Origin: Toxoplasma gondii ME49
Lineage: Eukaryota > Apicomplexa > Conoidasida > Eucoccidiorida > Sarcocystidae
Assembly: GCF_000006565.2 (NCBI RefSeq)
Contig: NC_031480.1
Span: forward strand, 2,299,975 to 2,363,974
Direction of reading: 5' to 3'
DNA length: 64,000 nucleotides
A program made the position numbers and the translations under genes. This document shows, piece by piece, positions 1 to 12,359 of the stretch; position 1 is the stretch's first letter, and each line of letters begins with the position of its first letter. The notes below the pieces were generated by a model. It saw only the letters and a program-made list of their open reading frames with translations. It made no database searches and had not been told where the DNA came from.

Positions 1-279
1 AGTCTTACTTTGCCTTACCAAGAACTTCGCCGGGTATACGTTTTGCCGTCTGGTAGCTTCGCCAGTCCCTATGCTTCCAACCCAAAAAGCGTTCTGCGTT
101 TATTGGAGGGACTGTCGCAGTGTTTTTTTTCAACTATTACTAAAGTTTCTGAGTTGGCATCAAATCGTTCTCGTTGCAAGATCCAACTAGAGACCCCCGA
201 AGCAGGCACATGTGTCATGGCTGTAAGATCCCATCCAAGAACTGCCGTTGTCCGGAGGAAACGTAAGGAGCTGGTAATT

Positions 280-1626
280 ATGGATCGGCACCGCAGCGGC
301 TGGCGGATCGGATATTACTATGCCCTTCTAGGGTGCCTTCTAGGGTCTTTGTACCTTCCGCAAGCATTCGCTCCGCTTGCTTCGGCACTCTCTGTTATGC
401 CTTTGGAGCTGTCACTTCGCTCATTAGAGCCTAGAGATAACGGGACAACATCGGCGCTATCAAATCAAAACAGCGAAACAGATGTCAAATCTGGCGCAGG
501 CCACGATGGTTCGGAAGTAGCAGTTAATACGGAGGCTGATGCGGCACCGAGCACCTCACAGGGTACACTGGTGAATTCGAGTGCATCAGCGATAGAATCG
601 GAACAGGCTTCTTCCGTTCACCCTAATCCTCTGCTATGCAAATTCGTCAATCTCGGGGAAACTTGCGGACCCGGTGATGGGTCGGGAGTTTCACTATACT
701 GTCTCCCGGGTCAGTGTTGCGTGAATAGCCCTGACAGCTTGACTCCTATTTGCTCAACAGATTGCAACTCACGGGAAAAGCCGCTGGTCGTGTTCAATAT
801 CCCAAGCTGTACCTGTCGTGATCAACACTACTACTGTGACGTACATGCATCGTGTATTGACAATCCTACGGCCGGTAGCGGGGCTTACTGTCGGTGTGCG
901 AAAGGATTCCAAGGCGATGGACTAACATGCGCATCGACTTACTGTGACGGAGAAAATCCGTGCGGCCACGGGGACTGTGTTCCGGATAAAGAAACGACTG
1001 TTGGCTACACGTGCAACTGCAATACCGGCTACCTCCTGATTACTTCTCCGGCGCCAAAGTGTGACAAATGCGAAGGGCAACCGTGTGGGCCCGACACAGC
1101 TGTGAAAGAATGCCGCCCTGGTTTGAATGGCTCCTACACATGCTTATGCCAAGACGGCTACAGCCTGTCCGAAGTTAATGGACGCAAGCTGTGCCACAAA
1201 TTCTCGTCAAGATGTTCTGCTTCGCCCTGTGGAGCAGACGAGGCTGCACAAGCCTGCAGAGATACTGGGGAATCGTACGAGTGTCTCTGCAATCTTGGCT
1301 ACAAGCTCATTAAGGAGAACAACTCGCCGAAGTGTGTCGAGCACAACGTATGCGACGCTGATCCTTGTGGGCCAGCTCATTTGGTCAAGGAATGTAGGCC
1401 AACGGACTCTGGGTATTCGTGTGTCTGCGTAGACGACGCTGTGCTTGTCGGGACAATGCACCAGCCATTCTGCGTTAACAGAAACCCTGTGCCGTGGTTA
1501 ATCGCCATGGGCTCAGTACTGGGGATTATCGTTCTTGCCCTTGTAGGTGTGTACTTGTCTCGCGAATGGCAGCGTAGGTTTGTACTGGAAACAGAAGGGA
1601 TAAACCAAGAACAACTTGAACGTTGA
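280..1626 (+). CDS. EGF-domain transmembrane microneme-type protein (MIC8-like, short form)
   Basis: Predicted type I membrane protein of 448 aa, probably microneme-secreted and displayed on the parasite surface. A Met at 280 is followed by a signal-like segment (YYYALLGCLLGSLYLPQAFA, residues about 11-30); an in-frame Met at 217 would add 21 basic residues. Residues 118-165 form a Cys-rich chitin-binding-like module. Five EGF-like domains follow at about 177-217, 221-261, 264-305, 312-352 and 358-398, the last three carrying the PCG...EC pattern shared with the next two genes. One membrane segment (403-427) precedes a short 21-residue tail. Residues 30-117 are Ser/Thr/Ala-rich and may be a spacer. 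No intron is needed. Domain order matches the third gene with half its EGF domains deleted, so tandem duplication is inferred. Membership of the MIC7/MIC8/MIC9 family is likely; I cannot assign a name. Confidence 0.8.
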   Translation: MDRHRSGWRIGYYYALLGCLLGSLYLPQAFAPLASALSVMPLELSLRSLEPRDNGTTSALSNQNSETDVKSGAGHDGSEVAVNTEADAAPSTSQGTLVNSSASAIESEQASSVHPNPLLCKFVNLGETCGPGDGSGVSLYCLPGQCCVNSPDSLTPICSTDCNSREKPLVVFNIPSCTCRDQHYYCDVHASCIDNPTAGSGAYCRCAKGFQGDGLTCASTYCDGENPCGHGDCVPDKETTVGYTCNCNTGYLLITSPAPKCDKCEGQPCGPDTAVKECRPGLNGSYTCLCQDGYSLSEVNGRKLCHKFSSRCSASPCGADEAAQACRDTGESYECLCNLGYKLIKENNSPKCVEHNVCDADPCGPAHLVKECRPTDSGYSCVCVDDAVLVGTMHQPFCVNRNPVPWLIAMGSVLGIIVLALVGVYLSREWQRRFVLETEGINQEQLER

Positions 1627-3459
1627 AAATTGGTCAGGTGATCATCCTACTGAGACTCTGACTGTTTCTTCCTCACGCGCTTTTGGTGGGAATTGAGTAT
1701 CTGACAGCTGAGGGTACACATCTTTTTTAGTTGTCCGCAGTTTGCGCCGGATTCTCCCTGGAGGATACTAGAAAAGGGACGGAGCAGCTCGAGGCCACAA
1801 AGTAGGTCGAAGTAAAAGGGAGCAGGGTCCAGGACAGCCTGCTCGATGCTTCAATTCAACCAAAGAGTGAGGATGCACTTCGACCGGGGTCCCAGAGGCA
1901 TGCACGGACTAGGTAGTGACGCTGTCTACCGTGCTTTTTTGTGTCGAAGGCGACACTGAATCGTCTTCGCATAGGCGCAGAACCCATCCATGGAAGGGAC
2001 TAACAGTGGCCAGAGCGAAGGGAGAGAGCCAAAGCGTTTGACACCTGAGGTTTGCATCGGTGCCTCGAGATGGCGTCACTGATCATCGATCGCGTCCCCC
2101 AAAGTGGCTCCGCGTGATACGTTGAGACCAATAGTGACTCCTGAGGCAGCCACTCGTACATAATGAAGTCTCTGAAGCGTGTGTGTGTCTTCTAAGTTCG
2201 AGGGCGTCAAACTTTCTTCCCATGCAGTGTTCCCTGTTCCAGCGTCAGTTTTCCCCCCCTAGGGCAGCGACATCTGTGCGGGCAACAAGCAGTGCTATCT
2301 GCCCCTCGTGACCGTCTCCGACTCGGAGCTCAATTCATTTTCATACATTTCTCAAGCTCCTTGACAACCAAGCCGTGACTCACATGCAGGTCCGTTTTTT
2401 CCATCTTTACTGTGGACACCACCGGCCAACGCTGTCAGATGTCATAACCCCACCTGGTCGGGCAGGACCTTTTTTAGCGGCACGCGTACTCCTGGCAAAC
2501 GTTATCTAATCTTTTGCATAAACCTTTGCATGTAGTCATGGCAACGCGTGACCGCTACGATTGTCCTCACGTCCCTATAAGGTGCACTGTGTAAGCATTC
2601 GAAAACTGGGACGTCACTGCCTTGGCTTGCATTGCACGGTTGCATAGTCGGGCCAGAGCACCAGCGCGACTGCGGGCTGCCTCCTGTTCCTGTTTGCTAT
2701 TCTGTCCAGTTGGGAGCTGTGTGCAAGAGTTGCTTTGGAAAACTAACATCTTACTTTTCCAGTAACGGAAAACGGAGGTGCCTGCTAGTTAAACGCAAGA
2801 CACCTAGGAAAGAACTGAACCGTAACACTGAGCAAGAAAAAGAGAACGGCACTCCAGCTGTACACCCGCCCGTTGCAGCATGGCAGCAGCGTCCCCGTGC
2901 ACCGGTCCCTTGAGTAGCAGCAACTAAACGGTAATTGTCTTGCAACCCAACGGGACCGCTCGAGAACCCCAGTTCATGGAACTAAACTCTTCAAATCCGA
3001 GTCCGTGTGAAAGCACTCAGGAAATGGCCGGTTTGGGATCGTGAAAATCCACAAGCTTGGGCTTCGTTTGATTCTCGCAACCACAAGCGACCGCGTGCCT
3101 GGCTCCCCAACCTCCCGTGTTTGTAGCAACTCTGTTACGCTGCGCCGCAAGCAATCGGCGTTGCCCGTGTGCCACCGAAGGAACGTACTTCATTTCTTTG
3201 GCCGCATGCGCATCACCAATAACGAGTTAAACACCGAATCCCATGGCCATAAGTTATAAATCCATAACTTTTTATTGCACTTGTCCCTATCTTCGCGTAT
3301 GTTGTCCTTCCACGGTGTAGTTACGAGATCAATCGATGCCGCTGCTGAGCTCTTCACCGTGAGCTGCGTCCATCGAGCGGTGACTGAGAGCGATGCAGCA
3401 CGTGTCGCACTGTTTAGAATGAAGCGGCGGCGGCGTATGTGTCGTTAATTCTTAAAGCA
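1627..3459. other. Intergenic region between the first two EGF genes
   Basis: About 1.8 kb without a convincing coding region. It should hold the 3' UTR of the upstream gene and the promoter and 5' UTR of the next. Short open frames here lack domain-like composition. No repeat or RNA gene was recognised. Confidence 0.5.
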
Positions 3460-4362
3460 ATGAGGGTTTCGTTTAACGTACCGCTTCATCGAACTGGTTT
3501 CGTCCTTGTCTGCGTCATTGGCTCCCTGTGCTGGTGTATAGCACCCGCTCCTGAGTGTGTGTTTCCAGCCACGGGTCTCGGACCCGCCGCTTGGAATCAC
3601 CCGGGATCTCTCGCTCAGATGAGGGCAGAATCGAAGGGTGTCCTTTCTGTTACTGGAATATGCGATAGAAACCCGTGTGGACCCCATGGCAATTGCATCC
3701 CAAACCTTAGTACGTACACGTATACTTGTTCGTGTGAAGGAGGCTACGTGGAAGCAGCAGTCTCCGGTAAGCCAACCTGCCAAAGGAAAGATCCTTGTGA
3801 CACCAGCCCCTGTGGAACGAAGGAGGCGGTGAAAGAATGCAGACCTAACGGGCAGTATTACGCATGCATTTGTCAGGCAGGATACCAGGTGGTCTCCACG
3901 AATACCGGTTCGAGGTGCCAGCGAATCAAATCAACAACTACACCATGTTCCTCTCAACCGTGTGGTGGGCCAGAGGCGGTAGAAGCTTGCCTCGTGACGG
4001 GACCGACAACATACTCATGCACATGTGCATCAGGCTATGAAACGATAACAACGGAGCAGGGAGAAAGGTGCGAGAAAACGGATCCTTGCTTGAGCAATCC
4101 TTGTGGAGCATCGAAATATGTGCAGTCATGTACTGCTACGAATACCGGCTACACTTGCGAGTGTGTAAAGGGAGCAAAGAAAACAGGTTCCGACTCAGCG
4201 CCGATGTGTGTCGCTGGCGAGTCAGACATGACCCAGTGGTACGTGGCGGGGGGCATCGGTGGATGCCTTTGCCTGTTCGCTGTGGTGTATTTGACCTCTT
4301 CCAGGCAATCCCCAAATTCTAACGACGCTCTGTATGCACACGATTTTGAAGGAATGTATTGA
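3460..4362 (+). CDS. Small EGF-domain transmembrane protein (microneme-type)
   Basis: Predicted type I membrane protein of 300 aa from ATG 3460. A signal peptide is clear (core GFVLVCVIGSLCWCIA). There is no chitin-binding-like module. Four EGF-like domains lie at about residues 68-107, 113-153, 163-204 and 210-250, each starting with a Cys-x3-PCG pattern. The membrane segment at about 260-281 opens with VAGGIGG. A 19-residue tail ends in an acidic, aromatic sequence (YAHDFEGMY). Rhomboid proteases of Toxoplasma cut microneme proteins at small-residue motifs near the outer end of the membrane segment, so this protein is a plausible substrate. Size and layout recall the small EGF escorters of the MIC7/MIC9 kind, but I cannot assign one. 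Single exon; same strand as its neighbours. Confidence 0.8.
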   Translation: MRVSFNVPLHRTGFVLVCVIGSLCWCIAPAPECVFPATGLGPAAWNHPGSLAQMRAESKGVLSVTGICDRNPCGPHGNCIPNLSTYTYTCSCEGGYVEAAVSGKPTCQRKDPCDTSPCGTKEAVKECRPNGQYYACICQAGYQVVSTNTGSRCQRIKSTTTPCSSQPCGGPEAVEACLVTGPTTYSCTCASGYETITTEQGERCEKTDPCLSNPCGASKYVQSCTATNTGYTCECVKGAKKTGSDSAPMCVAGESDMTQWYVAGGIGGCLCLFAVVYLTSSRQSPNSNDALYAHDFEGMY

Positions 4363-6419
4363 TTGCCGTGTGGTGGCATGCTCAGTATTTGGGGATTATT
4401 GCGACATAGGGTTGAAAATACATGGTTGAGTATGTAGGTGGCTGTGGACGAATCCGGTCAGCCAATCACGGGTGTGGCCGCAGGCAAACTAGGTCCCAGA
4501 AAGAAAAATTGAAGTCTATTGCTTCGAAAGATCATCCACCAATGTAAGATTCCTGGTGGTGGGCGGAAAGGAACACGGCGCCACTCCACTTTCTGTGGAT
4601 AAACAATTCTCGTAAGGAATTTCTTACATTTCATGTAGATAGCAAGGGAAATGGACCGTCCCCCACGCCACCCAGTCCCATGATTCCATGGATGGGTGAC
4701 CACATTCAAACCTATATGAAGAAAGAGCATGGACAGTCAAATCATGCTTAACGAGACTGATTGACGAACGCATTTCGTTATAACGGTAAAGATCTTCATC
4801 CATCTCGGCTACCGTGCGGTAAAAACAGAACTGAAAACTTGAACGCCGGCTCCTAGAAACGTCGGCATCTCGAGAACCAGGGACATGTATGCACGAGGAG
4901 GCATCACGAGTGTGACAGAACACGACAAATATATGGCCTTGGCAAATTCCATTGAACAGCCTCTGGCATGATGTCTTGTATTACTCGATTGTTTCTCCAC
5001 TCCACACAATTTGTCCACTGCATTCTCTCCGCGAGTCAGCAGACTGATAGGTTCGTGCACTCGTAGCTAGGGTACTGGTTGGCCAATGGCCAAAATCGTC
5101 CTGTCGTGCGAACTATCGGTTCACTCGTAACGGATTTGGTGGCGGCCTGCCTTCAGAAATCGCTGGGGCAAGCTGTCGAACCAGGACCGCTTTTTGGGGC
5201 TCCCTACTCCTCTCTTAGATCAAAATCTATTTTTCAATTTCAATTTAATCACGTATAAACAAACAACACTTCACCCACTGCAACACTTCACTAAAACAGC
5301 AGTGTTTGGTATTCGTCAGACGAATCATCGCTGGAATCCTGTGGAACACTTCGTAGCGTTGACAGTACCCCACATAACACAATCACAGTTTCGCTTCTGA
5401 GTGGAGAGGACTATAAAAATTACATGTTCCCTTCCTTACAATGTCCTTCTTACCCATGCATTAATCACTTTGATGGCAGTCACCAGGAAATCAGGATGGC
5501 TAGTGCAGGTTTCAGCCTGTTCCGTGTAGAAATAACGATGACTATAAGTAAACATTTTGAAGCCCTCAGTTCTTCTCGAAAAAAAACGTATGAATGCCTT
5601 CTCAGGGGTGGCTTATACATCCGTACCAGGAGTAGGTCCTTCAGTTACAAGGGGGAAAGAATCTCTCCGGAAGTGCTTTGTATCGACACCGTTGTGAGTC
5701 TGCGTCGCATACGGTTACATACAGGAGAGAGTGACGGCGAAACTTATGCCATTGCTCCAATTTCTGTAAAGCTTGAGTTCATTTAGTCACCTCACAAAGC
5801 AGCAAATTCCTAAGGAATGTACGGCACTTCCGGTGTGGTGTTACAAGCACAGCACGGTTCACGAAATAGGAACCCTCGACGTGGAACCCTCTGCGTGTCA
5901 CGCAAACGCACGAACATGCAGCTTGCGTGTCACTTGAATGGCATACTGCTTTTCTTCTCATGTAGCCGCAGCCGGAGTAGTTCGCACGAATAAGCGGTCC
6001 AGTTGCTCGAAGAGACATTTCAGTGTCGGTTCGTGTACCATACGAATGATGACAGACAACCTGGCGTGGTGTCATATTACGCATCCCCTCGATTTGATTC
6101 GACAGCGAGTATAGAACCATAACGAATAGAGGCCGAGGAACAGCGACGCCACGAGTGGTTGTACACGGAACAGCCCGGGACTTCGAGTCTGTGCCAGTTT
6201 TCTTACATCTTTCCTGCGACTCTTTTGTGGCCAGTTTTTTATGTGGGCAAGGGGGAACACACTTTTCCCTTATGGAATGCAGGCAATTACTGTAGCTGTT
6301 GCAGCAAATGCAGAGCCCCATTTATTTCATGGGCGAGGGTTCTCGTTTACGTCAATAAGATCACCGTATTATTCGGCTGGTCGCGGTATCTTTCGTTTCA
6401 TGTCGTTCCTCAAGACAGA
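4363..6419. other. Intergenic region upstream of the MIC8-like gene
   Basis: About 2 kb with no supported gene. It should contain the 3' UTR of the four-EGF gene and the promoter and leader of the ten-EGF gene. Reading continues open in the frame of the downstream gene from about 6159 but without an ATG before 6420. An unseen short 5' exon carrying a better signal sequence cannot be excluded. Confidence 0.4.
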
Positions 6420-8474
6420 ATGAAGGCCAATCGAATATGGTGTTTTTTTGCGTGGCGTATGGTTGTGCGGGCCTCATTTCTGAAAGAGATGGACAGCATT
6501 TTCGTTTCTGCTATCCGACAGAATGTACAGCATACTCATTCTGCCCTTCTCGCCAAACTGAAGGAACCCCCAGATCCAGATGATGAGAACTCTTGGCTTT
6601 GTCGAATATCAAAAAAATATGACGCATGCGGTAGCAGGGAATATTCCGATAAGGGCCTCAAATGGACGTTCTGTCCCGAGGATTTTTGCTGTAGCAAGAC
6701 GGCATGTTTTTACGGTTCATGTGGGAGTTGGTGCCACGACAACTGGGCTCTGTGCAGCTCATCTATAATCTACCACGACGAGTACAGTTACGGGAAATGC
6801 AACTGTAAACGGTTTCAAGAAAACTGTGATGTGAATGCAATTTGTGTGCATGCGAACAGAGAGGATGGCGGTGCGTATTGTCAGTGCAAGGAAGGATATT
6901 GGGGTGATGGTAAATCGTGCAAGATTGACTTCTGCCAACTGCAGCCGTGTGGTGCAGGGACCTGCACCAGGACGGATGAAGGATACAAGTGTGATTGCCC
7001 AGAAACTCACAAGCTTATTGTCGTTGAAGACAAAGAGACGTGCAAGGCAAAACCGGACTTTTGCGCGGAAGAGCCTTGCGGACCACCCTCTATGGTTGAA
7101 AATTGCGTGAACACCGATGACAGCTACGAATGTGTTTGCAAACAGGGGTATGAAGTGAGGAACGGCCGGTGCGAAGAAATTGACTTATGCGCGGACAAGC
7201 CATGTGGGCCAGATGAGGGTGTGCATGAGTGTGTAACAGAGAGGCAACCGAAATTAAGGTACAGATGCACGTGCAAGGCAGGATTCGATTTGACCACCTT
7301 GCCTGATGGTGTTTCCCAGAAGTGCCTGAAGAACTTTTGTTACGAGGAGCCCTGCGGCACCCGGGACCTAGTTGAAAGCTGTAAGTCAAAGGCATATGGA
7401 TACTCGTGTTTGTGTGCGGCAGGTGCCATGGTTCAAGTGATTAACGGAAAAGAAAAGTGCATCAAGGCGGACTTGTGCCGCAATGATCCGTGTGGTCCAG
7501 AGACAGCAGTGATTCAATGTTACTCTCATGGCACCAGCTATAGGTGTTTGTGCAAAGCAGGCTACACTGAAGTTTTTGTTAACGGGAAGAGTTCATGTCA
7601 AAAGGGCGACCCCTGCACTCTGAACATGTGTGGCGGTAACGAAGCGGTCCAGGAGTGCACAACTGATGGCACGGCGTACGGGTGTACCTGCAAGCCAGGC
7701 TATTCGATAGCCATTAAGCATGGTCAGAAGTTTTGCAACCCTGAAGAGGAGTGTGCTTCTCATTGTGGCTCGGCAGCTGCAGTGAAAAGCTGTGAAATAC
7801 TTGACTCTGGCGGATACCAGTGTACATGCAATCCAGGATACGTCATGAGATACAGCGACTATGTAAAAGGATGCGTCGAGGGAAATCAGTGTTCTCTCAA
7901 TCCTTGTGGGGAGCAGGAAGCCGTGCAAAGGTGCATTCCTGAAGGTGACACGTATGATTGCGAGTGCAATCCGGGGTTCGTCAAAAGAGTCTTGCCGGAT
8001 GGGAATTTCATTTGCGCCGATCCAGCGAGCTGTGTAGGGAATCCCTGTGGTAGCTCAGATGCGGTCGATGCGTGCATTGCCGGGACTAGCACGTATACAT
8101 GCAGGTGTAAGGACGGATACACACCTCAGTCAATTGGGTCAAAGTTGCAGTGTTTACCAGAAAGCACTGATCAGACAGATTTCGATTCCAAACACAAACC
8201 AGAGGACAACAAAGGTCGATATTCGAAAGGAACAATTGCATTGGTGGTTGTGGGGTGTGTAGCCTTGTTGGGTATTATAGCCGGAGGAATTTCTTACGCC
8301 AGAAACAGAGGAGGTGAGCGCGATGATGAAGACTTGGCACCACCACCTCGTTCCACACGAGAACGGAGGCTCTCATCAATGGGCGAAGGTTTTGAGAATG
8401 CCTCATGGGCATCTTCTGTAAGTATGATTCCTAGTGCACCTGCTCCGCCACCTTCGGGCGGTATCTGGTCCTAA
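6420..8474 (+). CDS. MIC8: Microneme protein MIC8 (chitin-binding-like + ten EGF-like domains, TM)
   Basis: Predicted 684-aa type I membrane protein. From the sequence: a Cys-rich chitin-binding-like module at residues 61-113; ten EGF-like domains at about 129-167, 172-208, 215-251, 257-302, 307-347, 353-393, 399-439, 445-485, 491-532 and 538-578; a membrane segment at 605-627 containing IAGG; and a 58-residue tail with acidic, Pro-rich and Ser-rich stretches ending GGIWS. One chitin-binding-like domain plus ten EGF-like domains is the published layout of Toxoplasma MIC8, an escorter of MIC3 that is needed for rhoptry secretion and invasion through its ectodomain and tail. The weak point is the N-terminus: Met 6420 is followed by a hydrophobic stretch broken by Arg, so the true start or a 5' exon may differ. 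If the organism is not T. gondii this is the orthologue. Confidence 0.75.
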   Translation: MKANRIWCFFAWRMVVRASFLKEMDSIFVSAIRQNVQHTHSALLAKLKEPPDPDDENSWLCRISKKYDACGSREYSDKGLKWTFCPEDFCCSKTACFYGSCGSWCHDNWALCSSSIIYHDEYSYGKCNCKRFQENCDVNAICVHANREDGGAYCQCKEGYWGDGKSCKIDFCQLQPCGAGTCTRTDEGYKCDCPETHKLIVVEDKETCKAKPDFCAEEPCGPPSMVENCVNTDDSYECVCKQGYEVRNGRCEEIDLCADKPCGPDEGVHECVTERQPKLRYRCTCKAGFDLTTLPDGVSQKCLKNFCYEEPCGTRDLVESCKSKAYGYSCLCAAGAMVQVINGKEKCIKADLCRNDPCGPETAVIQCYSHGTSYRCLCKAGYTEVFVNGKSSCQKGDPCTLNMCGGNEAVQECTTDGTAYGCTCKPGYSIAIKHGQKFCNPEEECASHCGSAAAVKSCEILDSGGYQCTCNPGYVMRYSDYVKGCVEGNQCSLNPCGEQEAVQRCIPEGDTYDCECNPGFVKRVLPDGNFICADPASCVGNPCGSSDAVDACIAGTSTYTCRCKDGYTPQSIGSKLQCLPESTDQTDFDSKHKPEDNKGRYSKGTIALVVVGCVALLGIIAGGISYARNRGGERDDEDLAPPPRSTRERRLSSMGEGFENASWASSVSMIPSAPAPPPSGGIWS

Positions 8475-11339
8475 TTAGCATAAGCTTTGTACCTGTGCTT
8501 CTTTGTTGCCTGATAGTGGCTGGTTGCATTGCTGTGTCAGTGTCGATTAAAGGACACGATATAATAGCCATGTCATTTCAGCCAGCACGGGCTCAAAATG
8601 AGTCATCCGGATCTTTCCGCAGCTTGTGATTACACTACCGATGTACGGCAGGCTCTGAACAATATATTTCCGTTTTGAGCTTCCATTCCTCTTTGAAGAG
8701 CGCGAGGAACAACAAGCGACATGTGGAGGCACCTGTTCTGATTATACATGGCCAATTTTGTACCTGCTTGCGCTTCGTATTTTCACAGAGAAGGGGAACT
8801 TACATGCATATGCTGAAGCATCACACATTGAGGTAATGATGGGATCTGACGTTGAAGAAGTCGTTGTGGTTGGGGTGCTACATCGAGTCAACAAATGTCT
8901 ATCAAAAGTTGACACTGTTTTGCGCAACTTTTTCCCTCGATGAGGAGTTTTTTCCGTGTGTGGGTCGCTCGAACGCTGCGCCACTCCGCTGAGGAACGAA
9001 TCGTCTTCAGTCTTGCAACTTTAAATTTGGTCATAGATGCTGCTGTTTTTTCTTGTCACCTTTCTCTTGGGCCCAGACCCACTGAATAAACCGATTTATC
9101 TTTGTCGATAACATCAACCGACGATTTGCGAGGGGAATCAACTGAGGGGATATGACTCGGCCGGGTGGTATGAAACACCGGGCAGCTAGTACATGGCTGA
9201 ACTTGTCCATGTTTTTTCGTTGTGTGAGAGTGGCGGCAAGTGGAAGTTTGATTTCCATCCGGAATGTCGCCGTTGTGAGTGTTCTACGTGGATATTGGGA
9301 AAGACCTGTGTTGAACGGTAGTTGCTGATCAACATCAGCAGATGGCTACGGCGGAGACTCGCAGCGGCTGTAAAAAATGCAGCCAGGAATGGTGGGAATG
9401 ATGTGCTGTGTTTTGCGATTGCCCTACGAATGATTGTATGCACAGATATCTATATATGTATGTGAGCCTTGATTGCTACACCGCCCCGTTTTGGGGTCTC
9501 TTGGGCGAAAGCAAAGGGATATCCTTCCCATTATTTTGCAACATATGACAAGAGCTATGGCCTCACCACTGTCGTGCAGTTACCTCTCTACGATGTCAGT
9601 CGATATCGTGAGATGATGTAAAAATCGTTGGAAGCGAGGTTGAATTGCAAGCAAGCAACTTCAACACGCTGGTGGAAATTTCAGAACTTTTTTCGGGAGG
9701 TACGCTCAAAGAGAAAGGAATTTCGGGAAATACAAAGGAAAGACGAAAGGAGAGAAAACTCTGTCGCTGGAAGCATGATTGTACGATGCATTGTCCGACG
9801 ACACACAGCTGTGTGTCTCGGTAAAGGCGAGGTCGAAGACGTGCGTCATCAACTGGCAGCGTTGGACGTTTTGCCAGTGGGTGTCATCTGACATACATCT
9901 TGTGCATACCGTGCTTTCTGACATCATCCTTTCCCGCAGTACTTGCTGTGCGAGCGCACGGCTTCCTCAGTAAACACGTGGAACGTTCATTTGCCTAGTA
10001 TTAACAGCAGCTTCTGGTGACAGGTTGACCTTTTCGCCGCGAGCGCGATTCAAATGTAAAAGTTGAAAAGCCCCTAGATCAGCAGCATTGTCTGCGGTAC
10101 GCTTACCTGTACGCAGCCTCAGCTTCAAGCGAGCAGAAAAGAGCTCCCGTTTGAGAGCGCTACTGGATGGTTCATGTTTGAAGTGCGCTACTACAGGAAG
10201 GGGAGCAAGTCAGTGGATTTTTATTTTGCACATGAATCACATGGCAATGCATGCTGGCTCTGAAAATGCGTTCGAAGAAAGCTAAAATGCGAGCAATTTT
10301 CAACTTGGTTCCCACTGGTAGACAAAACGTTCAGGAACAGCAACAGAAAATACGATACGCCTTTCTAGAAAGAGAAACGATAATGATTAGGGAGATACAA
10401 TAGAAATGAAGGAATCGATGTAGACCTTTCGTATAGGACAGCTAAATGGAAAAACTGTTGACGCCAACAATGTATGACAGTTCTTTGCTCCGACACCGGA
10501 CGTTGGGACTAACTGCTGGCGATTTGTTACCAAAACAAATAGAAACACATCTGCACAACGAAACCATAGGCAAGTGTCCCAGTTCCTGACACGCAGGCGT
10601 GAATGTGTGAGTTGTCGGCGGGCAAGCTGTGTTGTCAGAGAATATGAACTCATTCCCGTCTCACGAGGGAAGTATGCGGAAGCACATTGTTCATCTACAT
10701 TGTTTCACACGTGAGATTTCCTACTTCAACACTGCTTATTTTAGATAAATAGTCCTGTAGGTTGTTGCTCGAGAAAGCTGGATCACCTCGCATTATCAGA
10801 ATGCAGTTCCATTCGCGGGAGCTGACATCGTCTGCAAGGAAACGCACTTCCGCGTCTACATCTGGTAAAGGCTTCGTCTTAAAGAAAGATCCGGTCACTT
10901 TGTGAAGCTCGTAAAAACTCGTGTGCGTTGTTGTGGTACGTGGGCGGGTCGGGACATATTTGTGCGTTTTCAGATTGCATGTATGCTCTGACAGTTTTGG
11001 GCCACATGGTTAGACAAACCTTTGCTCCCCGCCATACCAGGAAAGGCGGACAGAATTTGATTTCTTTCAGACAACTCATCCGAGAAAAGGTACGATTTGT
11101 GCAATGGGTATCCCGAATACTTGCCTACAGTTGCCATGGGGTCCCCCTCATACTCAGAAATACTCTCTCTATTCTTTGGGAACCCTTCTCTACTCCAGCA
11201 TCCGAGAACAAGACCGAAGCCACCTACTTCGAAAATGCGGATGCGATATGTTACGGTGCTGCCCTTCTTTGCACCATCTCGCATTCCGTCGACATTCACT
11301 AATTTCCATTGTCCTGTTTGCACCTCACGGCTCAATCGC

Positions 11340-11377
<38 letters not shown>

Positions 11378-12359
11378 TCACAGTGTTCTAACACACGCAA
11401 GCATGGTGCGAAGTGGATGACACGGTGAATACGAAGAACCGGAAACATATCTACATACCTACAAGAGAAAATGCGCACCCATATTCGTATATATATTTAC
11501 ACATATAAACGGCTGGCATGCATGCGTCTAAGTTTAAATACATATATGAATATATATATAGATATATATTCGTACGGCATGAATGCGTATGCGCCGATTT
11601 GAATAGATACATGCTTTCTGAGGACTGTCAACCCTACAATGCGACATGGTGCACCGGAAGCTGTTGACGGAGACTGATCGCCTGTGTGGGAACTTACATT
11701 TTGACCACCAGTGCTTCTTTGGCAAGAAATACGCTAGCCGCTTTTCATCACACTGTTTCATAGAGTCGTCCTTCGCTTGAGTACACGACGTCTAAATTGA
11801 ACTGTGTCACTCCTTGAACATAATATCCATATAATATCTCACACCTCACGATGGAGTGTATGGATCTGTACGTCTCTTTGTTGAGAAACAACACACACAC
11901 ACACTTACGCGTAAGTGTGTTTATCCATTTGTATGTCTACACAAACGTGGACATTCAGGCGTAGAAGTAGAGCTACACCTGTGTGTATGTAAACAACGTG
12001 CTTATTTAGGCACGAAGTTGTAGCATATATGTACACATGCACACCTGCGTCACAAGCACATGTGTGTAATTATATACTATCGGCACGATTACAAGCTTGT
12101 TTTTTTTATCCGCATACATGTTGTTCAATGCCGGGGATGCCCCTCCTACCATCCCCCTTCCTCACATATATTCCAACGTCTTACACGACATTACAAACCC
12201 GTTTTCTCGCATAAACGTAAACAAACGAGAATCGCCTGAGTTACGGAGCATTTTGTCGTCTTTCGGCATCGTTTTCGAGTACATGCTTATTCACCTGTGC
12301 AAGCGCGAACATTCAGACGCGTCGCCACCCTTTGTTAGCATTTTCATCGCTGTTTCTCT
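8475..12359. other. Intergenic region between MIC8 and the peptidase gene
   Basis: About 3.9 kb between two genes that converge, so it should hold both 3' UTRs. No open frame here shows domain-like composition. It contains a (TA)17 tract at 11343-11376, a short (CA)n near 11890-11904 and TGCATGC at 10248 and 11519. No RNA gene was seen. Confidence 0.5.
11343..11376. repeat. (TA)n microsatellite
   Basis: Seventeen uninterrupted TA dinucleotides between the MIC8 and peptidase genes. The apparent Tyr-Ile open frames here are artefacts of the repeat. Confidence 0.95.
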
